A DNA stretch of 56,000 nt from Cryptomeria japonica (lineage: Eukaryota > Streptophyta > Pinopsida > Cupressales > Cupressaceae), in the NCBI RefSeq assembly GCF_030272615.1, contig NC_081410.1:224557415-224613414 (forward strand), in the 5' to 3' direction. Positions 24,101 to 34,496 of the stretch are shown here, piece after piece (the stretch's first letter is position 1; each line of letters starts with the position of its first letter). The notes under the pieces were generated by a model. It ran no database searches. It saw only the letters and a list, made by a program, of their open reading frames with translations, and was not told where the DNA came from. The translations under genes and the position numbers were made by a program.

Positions 24101-27100
24101 TGTTTGAAATCCATTTTGCATAGTCTATAGCTCTAATAAATCTAGCTTTTAGCAGTTTTTCTAACTCAACTTTGACTAGTAGTGCCACATGAGGGTGCAT
24201 CTTACAGAGTTTTTGCTTGACTAGTTTAACTCCTGGTGTGATAGAAAGATGATGCATGATAATATCAGGATCCAGGCCTAGCATATCAGAATATGTCCAT
24301 GCAAAATTGATCTTCTTTACTGAAAAGAGATGAGTGAAATCTTTCAATTCTTTTGCTGATAGTGATTGAGCTACATGAAGGATGTGTGGTGTCTCTTGAC
24401 TCCCAATGTTCACTGGCTGAGTTAGCTTGATCAATATAGAAGATCTCTCCTAGAAGTGACTTGGCAGTATATCAAGTATCTCACCTTCAGGCGCCTCAGA
24501 GAGGTTTTCACCTTTAGGTACGTCCTTTATTTTCTCATTTTTAGATTCTGATACCGCCACAATGTGGTTTTTGCCATCAGATCTTTTATCTTTATTTTTT
24601 TTATTTTTGCGACTAAGATACTTGATATATGTTTCAGTCATGTTTTCACTTTGTTTGCTAGTGGAAGAGTACATGGGTTCAACTACGTTTAGGTAATAAG
24701 CTAATGTGTAGTCATTGGCAAAAGTAGGTAAATTCATGGGTTGTTCTTGTAGACTACAATCAATTAATTTAGGATGTACCAAGGATAGAGTGTGGACAGG
24801 TTCGAGGGAGTTCACAGTATTGTCATCACAACTGTAGATCAAAAAGTCAAGTTCCAGAAGGATACCTTGCATAAATGTCTCGAGACCAGGAAAAGTCAAA
24901 ACATGATTGTTAAAGTGCACATTAATATTTAGTCGACCTAATCCAATTGACCTACTTGTAGCATCATTCTCTACACCAGTCTGAACTTCATATCGAGGTT
25001 TGATAGTAACAAGATCAATAGACAGATTCTTGCCATTTATATCAGAGGATTCAGAGTTTGATGCTGAGTAGTTATTATCATAAATAGGACTATTGTCCGA
25101 GTCCTCAGAGTCATTGGATGAAGTTTTTGAGTCTTCTTCAAGTGGTTGAGTGAATGTATGTATGGTATCAACACCAACATCTTTAATGCTACAAGTTCCT
25201 TCAAGATTTGTCTCATTTAATATTTATATCTGACATGCATGTTGACATGATCTTGATGGTTATGTGACTCCCTGTCGTCTACTCCATTCAGCTTCCTCTA
25301 GACTAATGACCAATTCTGCTTCTATAGCTTCCAATTCTTCTTGTATAATCCCATACCTAGTTTGTTCTATCTTTTTAGAGGGCTATATAATAGATGCAAA
25401 AATTTCTGGTATTCTTCTTTCCTTCAGCCTTTGTTCATAGTTTGCTTGTCTTTTTAGTCTGATTTCCTATATCTCCTTTTCTAGCTTTAAGTGCATCAGC
25501 TCTTGAGTATCATCTGTGACACCGCTAGACTCTTTTGGAGTTTCTGTACCGGATGTATCTGAGAGGTGGTCTGGACCCCATTCATACTCATTTGAGTCAG
25601 TCTCTGAATCATCTACTTGTTGCCTACCAGTGTATGTGACTAGAACTTTCAGTGGTGCAAATAATTCTCTGATTATTTCTACTTCATCTCTTATATCCTC
25701 TAGGACTTCAACTCCTTGTATTGTTGTAACTGACACCATCAGAGCTTGAGTGCTAACTATTTCTTCTTTCTTTATTGTTGATTCCTCTTTTTCTTTTACA
25801 CACTCTGCTTGAGTTTGTTGAGTGTTTGTTTCCTGTAATGTTGAAGACGATATCCTTTTCTACCACTTAGACTTAGAAGCATGTTTTTGGTCTGATGTCT
25901 TTTTTGGATTGTACCCCAGTCCAGCCTTATCATTTATTGTTTTTGTTTGTAGTTGAATCAGTTCAATAATACCCTCTTGATGTTTTCCCAAGGGACCTGT
26001 ACCTGAATATCCCATGTGTTGAATCATTTTGTATCCTGGACCATATTGTGTTGAAGAAATCTCACAATGTCGTACTTCTTCGTTTTCACTATCTTCTTTA
26101 AAAAGTCATTCTAGAACAACATCCTCTTCTATTTCATCTACTAGGGAAGTAGAAGATTGTACAAAAAGACCATCACATATGATGTTTGGAGTTGAATTTT
26201 ATGTTTTCATAGCCTCTGATGGTTTGCCCAATTGTTTCGACGATGGAGGAAGAGAGACTAATGAAAGTACTGATTCTATCTTGTATCCATCCATGCTAGT
26301 ATTGGTAATTTTCAATTTATTTTCCAAGTCTTTCATCAGGGCTTCTAAACTTTCACTTGTGGAGGCTTCTCTGTTATGAGGCACAAAGGTATCAGCACCT
26401 TTTTTGAATGCATTATAGGGGACATTTGTATCAGCAAGAATACTGACCTCCACTCCGTTATAAGGAAATTTTAAGCACTAATGGTATGTAGATGGAACTG
26501 CCTTCATTTCATGAATCCATGGCCTGCCCAGTAAGATATTGTATGATAGAGGAAAATCAAGTACCTAGAAAATGACATCTCTTTCTACAGGTCCTACCCT
26601 GATTGGTAGTGATACCAGACCTTTAGAGGTCCTTTCCTCTTCATCATAGGCTTTAATTGTTATTTTCTTGCTCGGATCAATGACATTTTCAGAAAATCCT
26701 AGTTGTGTAAGCAAACTATAAGTACAGACATTCAACCTCGCACCTCCATTTATCAAAACACGTTTGACTCTGTGTTTATGGATCATGGCTTCAATGTGCA
26801 ATGGCTGGTTATGTGGATTATTTATGGAGTTGTCATCTTCTTCAGAGAAGGTCAAATAGTGAGGTGAAGTCAGATGACCCACCATAGGCTAAAACCGATC
26901 AATGTCTAAATCTCTTGGAGCATTAGTGGTGAGCAAGGTGTTGTCCAAGATTTCTTTGTGAGAAGAAGATATTTTTAGTAATTCAAATATGGAAATTTGA
27001 ACATTTGTCTTTTTCAACTGTTCAACAATGCTATATCCAAAGGATGATGATGAAGTTAGCCATTTAAATTTATCAAATGTTGATTTTTTTTGTTTGTTTG

Positions 27101-28934
27101 ACAAGGCTGGTAGGTTTGACGTTGTTTGAGCAGAAGTTGAAGAACTAGCTCCTTGGAGAGTTACTTTCTTTTGAGAATGGGTCATAGCCTTTGCATATCG
27201 TGATTCATTTTGTTTATCTTGGATTATGATCACATTGCAATATTCAGATTGGGAAGGCTCAATCATGTTGATGATGTTGTCATTGCTGGTATAAGTATAA
27301 TTTACTTTGGCACCTCCTTTGATATTTGAGGAATCACCTTGTTCATAAACAGGTAAGGGGTCCTTAAAATATTTATGAGCAGCATTTGTCGGGTGATTCC
27401 CGACAATAATTTTACCAGCGTCTATGAGATCTTGGATCTCATGCTTGAACTTCATGCACTTGTTTGTGTTATGAATTTTATTCCTAAGGTAGTCACAGTA
27501 TTCATTTTCTCTCCACCATTTTGGTTTCACTTCCGGATCATATGGCCTAGAATTATCTGGTAATGTTATCAGGTTGTTTGCCAATAGAGATTTGAAAGCA
27601 GATTCGTATGATTCTTCCAGAGGAGTGAATTTGCGTCTAGGTTTCTCTTTGAACCACTCTTTTTCTTTCTTCAGAGGATTTTCTGCTACAATTTCAGTTG
27701 CTTTGAGTGCTTGTTTGCCACTAGCCAAGTTGAATAGCATGGGCTTTGAGTTGGTTTTAATAGTGTATACTACTCCATCATTAACAACGTTCTTATTGTT
27801 GTCTTTTCCATACTTCCAATACTTGTTCTTCTCTTTAGAGCTAAATCCTGGTTGTGTTTCTTTCCAAGGCATGATATCTCCTTTCTTTATAAGCACATCT
27901 TCCATTCGGATAGCATTATCTACCATTTTGTTAAATGATGGGTGTACTTACATTTGGATACTATATTTCAATTTAGGGATCAGTTTGTTGACAAATATAT
28001 CCATTTTATTAGCATCTGGGATGGGTCATGAATACCTAGAGAACATCTTTCTCCATCATAGGAGGAAAGTGAGAAAAGGCTCCCCTATTTTCTATTTGGT
28101 ATTGCAAAGTTCTATCATAGTAATAGGATGTCAAATTTTGTAGGAGTATTGTTGTAAAAATAGTTGGATTAGCTCTTCAAAAGTTTTTATCCCTTTAGGT
28201 AGACTTGAGAACCATTCCATAGCTTGTCCTCCCAAACTCCTTGGAAAAAGGCACATGTGATATGTTTGATCATGCATGAACTCCATGTAGGCAGCACAAA
28301 ATTCTCTGACATGATCTTGAGGATCTGAAGTACCATCATATTTGTCAAATTTGGGAATCTCAACTCTTGAAGGGAATGGAGGCATGTATAGGTTTTTGTC
28401 AAATGGAAATGGGCATATTGTCTCCAAAGAATATTGTTTTGGGGACTTATCCTTGTTTTTCAGTTTTGTGATCTCAGTCCGCAAGGCTTGTAATTGTCTA
28501 TGTACCATTATTATAGGTGATTCTTCCTTTTTAGTAATGAGAGTCTCAACGTCATATCTAGTAGGAAGTTTGGCGCCTTGTTTTTCTAGTTCTATAAAAT
28601 AGTCTTCTTTTTCTCTAGCCATGATAGCCTTCATCATTTTTTGGAAATCTTTATCCTTTTGACATTTATGAATATCTTTTTCTAGAGGTTCAAAATCTTC
28701 AGCTTCACTTGATGAGGAATCATTATCAGTTTCATGAATACTGAGGTTGTCTTTGTCATTTTGTTATGTTCTAAGTATAGTGGGAGATAAAGATTGATCA
28801 TAAACTGGTATCTCTGGTGATGAAGGTTTCTCAGTCAAGGGATCCTCTTCGTAAAATGGATTATCTTTATATGAAAAAGATTTCCCTTTGCCTTTGGCAT
28901 CTTTCTTATGAGAACTCCTGGTTTGAATAGGCAT
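21147..28934 (-). pseudogene. E1 gag-pro-pol polyprotein, one 7.8-kb frame with about 32 stop codons
   Basis: From ATG 28932-28934 to TAA 21147-21149 all coding blocks share one phase (about 2,595 codons). Gag has FDKYDGTSDPQDHVREFC at about 28340 and a zinc-knuckle relic at 27456-27497 (CDYLRNKIHNTNKC, with His to Leu). Protease has VLINGGARLNVC, catalytic Asp changed to Asn at 26748-26750. A G-patch follows at about 25893-26048. RT spans about 24300-23600 with YVDD at 23754-23765. The first RNase H is at about 23330-22950. The second, at about 22890-22560, has its GDS motif changed to GYS. Integrase, 22286-21360, keeps FDLIG, TDNGGQF and GNGQAEA. Most stops look like C-to-T or G-to-A changes of CAA, CAG, CGA or TGG. 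Confidence 0.9.
25893..26048 (-). other. G-patch domain within the E1 polyprotein
   Basis: Reads QYGPGYKMIQHMGYSGTG, then PLGKHQEGII, and ends KAGLGYNPKK. This fits the glycine-rich G-patch pattern (hydrophobic, M-G-W/Y, x-x-G-x-G-L-G-K, G-L-G). It lies downstream of protease and upstream of RT, in the same place as 8136-8290 in E2. The E2 form has QYGLRYKM, so it is slightly decayed. Confidence 0.72.
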
Positions 28935-31191
28935 TTTTTATTGATTGGGGTGACCTAAAGTTGTTTGTGATGCAGAAGTCAATATCAAATTCAGGGCTAG
29001 TTGTTTAGTTAACGTATTATTTGAGAGAAGCAACTAAGATTTAGTCTAGTTTTAGGAATGATATATCCTATATAAGAAGTTTATCTAAGTTTATCCAAGA
29101 GAAGTGACTAAGACTCAATTTAGTTTCAAGAAAGATCTATCCTATATAAGATGTTTATCTAAGTGACTTAGGTTGGATATGTAGTTGATTGAACTAGCTG
29201 AAAGATGATCGACAAATCATGCAACACAAATGGTAGAGGTATATTGTTTTGATTTGTTTATGCTCAGGATGATGATAACTAGTTTTATGCTCGTTGTAGA
29301 TTGTTTAAGGCAAGTTTGATTATTCTGGACTGACAAAATCAGATATTCGTATGACTAGTTTCTTAGGACTAGATGACAATTCAATAGTTTTAGGATGACA
29401 ACAACAATGTTTTGTATGAGTTGTTTCCTAGTACCATACGATAGATGGGTATGTCTAGAATGACAGACTGATTAATGCAAAGGTTTATTGTATGACACAG
29501 GATTAGAGATGGAATAAAAATTCTTAGAACCAGATGACAGAAAATCAAGATTCGTACGACACAGGGTGTAGGCTCAAACGACATACTGTTAGGAATAATG
29601 GAATTTTGTACAACACAGAATATGAAACAGGATGATAAATCAGAAGAATCATACGACTATTTGCTGGAAAGGGGAAAAATTATGAGTTTTCAATGACTGA
29701 GTATGACCAGATTTGAGATGGACTGAGTTTTGACTAGGATAGACTAGTTTTGACACAAACAGAGTTTTGACTAGGATAGATTAGTTTTGACACAGACAAA
29801 GTTTTGACTAGGATAGACTGGTTTTAGATAGAGTTTTGACTTATGATAGACTAGTTTTGGACAAAGTTTCGACTAGGATAGGCTAGTTTTGGACAGAGTT
29901 TCGACTAGGATAGACTAGTTTTGGACAAAGTTTCGACTGGGATAGACTAGTTTTGGATAGAGTTTCAACTTAGGATAGACTAGTTTTGGATAGAGTTTCG
30001 ACTGGGATAGACTATTTTTGACATGGACATAGTTTTTGGATAACTGAGTTGTTTCTTGTTTTCTTCAGTTTTGGTATTTCAATTTTTGTTTCAGGGATGA
30101 AAACACAGAAGATACGTAATATGAATAATAACTCCAATCACAACATGCAAACCCTACTGAATTTGGTGAGAGAAGAAAATCTTTGCTTGTAGACTCGGGT
30201 ACACACCCAATAGCTAATCAGAATATGGTCATTGAGCCTCATGCAATGGATTCTCAAAGTCGTATTAGCCGACTTTAAATGCTTATGGGGGCACGAAATG
30301 ACAAGTATCTTGGGAGAGTTACTATCTCTCTTGCACAAAGATTATCCCCCCTTTCAGAGGTGAACTGGGTAGATTCTAATTTGAATTGGAACTAGTAAGG
30401 GGTTTGTTGGGCGTGTCGAGGTATAAACTCAATTAAGAGGTCTCCCAGCCTTGAAAACCAAGGTTTAATATACCCGAAGGTACTGAGGATAGCTATTCCT
30501 GAGCACTGTCATTGACTTGATTTTTATCAAATCACGTTTATTTTATAGTGGGTTGGAGTACTTTGTGTTTAGTCATTCCCACTTGGGTTGTTCCCCTCAC
30601 ACTGGCCATAATGACATTAAGAGTTATTAGCTCCTCGGGAGGGCAGGCCTGCTAAAGATGTACAAATATCAAACTTAAAGAAAATACCTCAAGGGTCTAG
30701 ATTTCTGATTGTCTATGCAGACAAGAGCATACTCTCGTACCTCTCAGAATTTACTTAAAACACAAAATACAGATTTTTTCTTTAGCCAGATAGCAAGTTA
30801 GGTGCCTAAAAATGAATTTAAAGAATACACGGTGTTTGCTCAAATCTTCTCAAGCAACCTGCAAAGACAATGAATCAGTAGTCATATTGTCTTTGTGCAA
30901 CAAGCATATTCTTCGACAAGCGTTCTACAAAAAACCTGATTAGGCTGTTAAAAATTCTCAAATAGACAGATAAACAGCCAGGGTCAGTCATTAGTATAAT
31001 CAAAATTTAATGAGAAAATTGAAGAATCAAATCTGCTTTTTAATAGGAAAATATAGAATCGTATGACTATTTTTACCAAACCGTATGATAAATCATACAA
31101 CACCTACACTTTGTCATTTGAGCATATGGGAAATGTCGTACGACAAATCGCAGAAACTGTAGGGATGAAAATCTGAAAAATGTAGTCTTCT
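28935..31191 (-). other. E1 leader, no gene
   Basis: A 2.26-kb untranslated leader between the primer site and gag. It contains two palindrome clusters (29340-29650 and 31040-31145) and a tandem repeat (29700-30030), then sequence shared with E2 from about 30735 down. Short open frames (for example 30138-30338) are not conserved on the same strand in E2. Confidence 0.6.
29700..30030 (-). repeat. Tandem repeat in the E1 leader, unit about 31-36 bases
   Basis: About nine units on the plus strand built from TTTTGACTAGGATAGACTAG and TTTTGGACAGAG, with small length changes. The matching E2 array (4320-4540) has fewer units, so copy number differs between elements. Confidence 0.85.
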
Positions 31192-31209
31192 GCCCCACGG
31201 TGGGCGCTA
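31192..31209 (-). promoter_or_regulatory. Primer-binding site of E1
   Basis: The minus strand reads TAGCGCCCACCGTGGGGC, four bases inside LTR-C. It resembles the TGGCGCCCACCGTGGGGC tract that I recall for other Tat-type plant elements, with one G-to-A change at the CCA-pairing end. I do not assign the tRNA. Confidence 0.75.
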
Positions 31210-31213
31210 GAAA

Positions 31214-32385
31214 TGTGTGTGTGAAAAAGTGAAATAAGGTCTGATAGCTAAAGGCACACCACTTCAATTAAGTCATTACATGTATGGTTAGTAAATCAAT
31301 AATCAATAAATAATAAACCATAACAAAGCGACAAATTGTCTTCTAAAAGATGTGAGTATAAGATTGCTCTCAGATTTTTATAAGAAATACCAGTGACTAG
31401 ACTACACCAAGATGAAGGATTTAATCTATATGAGAATGATATTAAACTATATGGATGCAAGATGGATGAATAATTCAAGCAATATGGATTCAAGCAATAA
31501 TGAAATGAACTAAATATGGAAAAAGCTAAACTAAGATGCAAATAATCTCAAAAAGCAAGCACAATATCTTCAATGACTCTAGAGCAAAATCAGCATAATA
31601 ATAATCTCCAAGGTGTTCCTCAAATATCTCTAGGGTGATTTGAATGAGAGTTGAAGGCTGAATTTATAGAAATTCACAAGAGAGATAAAAAAAGCACAAT
31701 TTAGAATTAATTGAAATAATTGAGAAATCAGGTTCATTTAACTTTGAGATAGATTCCAATTATAGTTTTAATTGAAATGCATTCAGATAAGAAGTTCAAG
31801 TTGCATTAGAAATAAGAATTAATTAATTTCATGCATTTGTGATAAAAATAGATAATTCTTTGATTTATTCAAGAAAAAAGAGTATTTTCAATGCAACTGA
31901 ACTTCTTTTTCTCAAAAGATTCGAGTTCTAATTTTAGAGAATGATTAATAATTCAATTAATTGCTTTTCTGATTTCAAGTTCTCAATTTAGAAGAAAGAA
32001 ATAATATCTCAAGTTTGATTTCTCTCTCAATTTAATTCTTTTATTTTATTTTCAATTTAACTCTTGCTTTGTGATTAATTCCTCTTTTGCAATAAATTAG
32101 TTCATTTTTTGCATGATTAAATGGCAAATTTATTAATTTATTAAATATGCTAGGATATTTAATAAATTAAATAGGATAATTGATCAAAATGGTATTCTTG
32201 GAATGATTTAATTAATTAATTAATTATTTAATTAATATTGAATAATTCACTTGCCATGTAATATTTGATGATTAAAGAATTAATTAATGTGCTCAAGATT
32301 GATTTAATTGCCTTTGGTTAGGACCTTGGTGATGTTGTCGAGATTAGGGGCCCATGGTTTAGATGACCAAGTTTAGGGTATTACA
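31214..32385 (-). repeat. LTR-C, 5' LTR of E1
   Basis: Minus-strand start TGTAATACCC at 32385 and CA-repeat end at 31214. TATAAA at 31663-31668 (minus). Flanked at right by the CTACA target duplication (32386-32390). Confidence 0.92.
31663..31668 (-). promoter_or_regulatory. TATA box in LTR-C
   Basis: TATAAA on the minus strand in the conserved TTTCTATAAATTCAGCC context. It is the likely promoter for E1 genomic RNA. Confidence 0.6.
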
Positions 32386-32390
32386 CTACA
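32386..32390. repeat. Target-site duplication of E1, right copy (CTACA)
   Basis: Identical to 14731-14735. The E2 antisense gene resumes directly after it. Confidence 0.9.
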
Positions 32391-33085
32391 CTATAAGTTG
32401 CAACATAATATGTTGCCTGACTCATCTGGTGCAAACCTCTCACTGGAGAGTATCTCGCTCTAGTCATCCCTCCATTGTTGCACCTATCTAGGAGTTGCTA
32501 ACTCCTCCTCTCCTCCACCCTTCATTGTCCTAGCACTACTAGACCCCACACTAATATCTCTAAGGGATCCACCCTCCCCTCTCTATTGTTGTCTCTCCCC
32601 AACTAGTACTTTGTTGCTGCTAGTACCATGATCACCACCTGCCCACCTAGAAACTGCCGCTCTCTGACCATGTGCCTATCCTTGTACCTGTGCCTATGTA
32701 GGGTCCTCATCCCCAACCTCCTCTATGAGAGGTGCATTCTCATCTAGATCCATAAATCTAGGAAAGGGATGACTCTAAAACCAATCCTTGTACTGGGGTA
32801 ATAAACTCACATCTGCAATATCCTCCAGATAGTTCCATCAAAGTCACTGGAATCTGACAAGCACCTGCATTCTCAACTCGTATGACAACCTAGGGGCCCA
32901 TCCTCATCTCTCCTCATCCCCATAATGGGCATAGGTGGCGAACTCCTGTGAAATCCCCTGAGGCCTATCAAACTGCCTTATAACCCGAGATACAACAAAT
33001 TGCTCAATAATGGTCACAGATTTGCCAATAAGAGGATGGGTCATGAACATATCTCTCCATTGAGCTCTCCAGTCGTCCTACAGCT
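32391..33085 (-). pseudogene. E2 antisense PMD gene, middle piece
   Basis: Minus-strand relic aligning with E1 18430-19320: HPLIGKSVTIIEQFVVSRVI near 33000-33050, RPQGISQEF near 32965, and a low-complexity tail (GGDHGTSSNKVLVGERQQ). Several stops. Cut on the right by the copia insertion at 33090 and on the left by E1. Confidence 0.6.
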
Positions 33086-33090
33086 CTAGA
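33086..33090. repeat. Target-site duplication of the copia element, left copy (CTAGA)
   Basis: CTAGA at 33086-33090 and 39666-39670 flank the element exactly. Confidence 0.92.
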
Positions 33091-34151
33091 TGTTAGGTCC
33101 CAGAGACAACTGAGAGGGGGGGGTGAATCAGTTGTCTAATAAGTTTAAACCAAAAACTAATTAACCATCTTAATGCATAATACTAGTAAACCAGTTAAGT
33201 GTGTCGGTAGACAGTGTTAACAGTAAATTGCTATACCAGTAGAGATTAATGCATGAAACATAAACATAGAGTCAACCACAACACATAACACCAATATTTG
33301 TACGTGGAAACCCTGTAAGGGGAAAAACCATGGTGGGAAATCTTACCCACAATCATATGATACTACTGCAGATAGTAAGTGTACATAAATGGGGTCTGCA
33401 CATGCAGAAAGGCCAATAGTCTAGAACTCATTGCTCAATCACAAAATGAGAGTCACACTGACTACAGTTGGATGGTTAAATCCAATAAGAATGTACTACA
33501 CAAAATAGCATCTTCATATGCTGGATTCAGTACCGATGTAATGCTGATATGCTTCTACAAAAACCTAGCTTCACCTTCAAATGATGTCTCCATGTGTACC
33601 TCTGCTTAATCTCGCATATACCTTCACACAATTCTTTTTCGCATTCCACATTCGATCTTACAAATAAGATCTTACATTTATACCATAACCTAAAACCAAT
33701 TTTAGTAGGTCGGCTCTACAAGATATTACAATAAAAATATTTTACATACAATATAATATCCGATGCAATAACCGATTAAACATGTCGGCTTAATGCATTT
33801 ACAACAATAATAAATCATCTTCATAGTATGCCATGCTGATCTGGAAAAGATAAACCTACCGGTGTAACCCTAGATAACCCTAGACCTATTTGTCGGTAAA
33901 AGAAAATATGCAAATATGAATATACCAATGATTAATTCTTCAAAACAAAGTGTCCACATGATGTCTTCGACATTACCAAGTATCTTTCATATCATTCCAG
34001 GTGTCGGTGAACATTATATCCTGTTGGTGAACCATATACCAGTAACTGTGCAATAGTTACTTGCTTGCCGGTGAATGTTGTTGGATCTCCAAAGTGTTAG
34101 TGTTTCAGTAGGTGTTGACATCAATGACAAAACCATACCAAAATACCAACA
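33091..34151 (-). repeat. 3' LTR of the copia element
   Basis: On the plus strand it starts TGTTAGGTCCC and ends AAATACCAACA. A palindrome AGACAACTGA / TCAGTTGTCT (33104-33113 and 33128-33137) surrounds a G-rich loop close to the LTR terminus. TATAAA on the minus strand at 33677-33682. Confidence 0.93.
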
Positions 34152-34166
34152 ATCTTCCCCTTTGGC
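34152..34166 (-). promoter_or_regulatory. Polypurine tract of the copia element
   Basis: The minus strand reads GCCAAAGGGGAAGAT directly before the TGTTGG of the 3' LTR. Two more purine-rich words, CAGGGGGAG at about 34260-34270 and 34405-34420, lie upstream. The second is followed by TTGGTATTTTG, a look-alike of the LTR start. Confidence 0.75.
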
Positions 34167-34496
34167 ATTGATGGCAACACAAGATGGAAAAACCATCAAA
34201 GTGCCAAAACAGAAATGCCAAATACCAAAAATCAACAATCTTCTTTAAACAACAATTTCTCCCCCTGGGAGTAACATGTGTTTATCCAAAGATTAATCTT
34301 TAATACCAATCTCTCCTCAAAAGATAATGTGTTTTTCCATAGATATCTCTCCCTCTTTGACATCAAATGCCAAAGTTACAAAAATGAAGTTCATACAAAA
34401 TACCAACTACTCCCCCTGAGAAGTAGCTTCCTCATCAAAGACTGAAGTAAAAGATTTGTCTTTCAATTGTGTCGGTTGATGACAATCATCAACTGT
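34167..34496 (-). other. Copia 3' untranslated segment
   Basis: Between the polyprotein stop and the polypurine tract. No gene. Holds repeated G-rich words (AGAGGGAG, CAGGGGGAG) alternating with TTGGTATT, as if the end region had been duplicated and degraded. Confidence 0.5.

Larger units (their letters stand above)
14736..32385 (-). mobile_element. E1: complete Tat-lineage Ty3/gypsy element, minus strand, 17.65 kb
   Basis: Bounded by LTR-C (5', 31214-32385) and LTR-B (3', 14736-15919) with a perfect CTACA target duplication. Internal order on the minus strand: primer site, leader, a single gag-pol frame (28934 to 21147), spacer, antisense PMD gene (plus strand 16998-19451), repeat array and polypurine tract. 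It is inserted in the antisense gene of E2, a close relative. The structure is complete but coding is destroyed by about 32 in-frame stops and by changed active-site residues in protease and the second RNase H. Confidence 0.93.

Noticed and set aside
27574-28143. 189-codon plus-strand frame opposite E1 gag
   Set aside because: The same shadow effect as in E2. Its length follows from gag codon composition.
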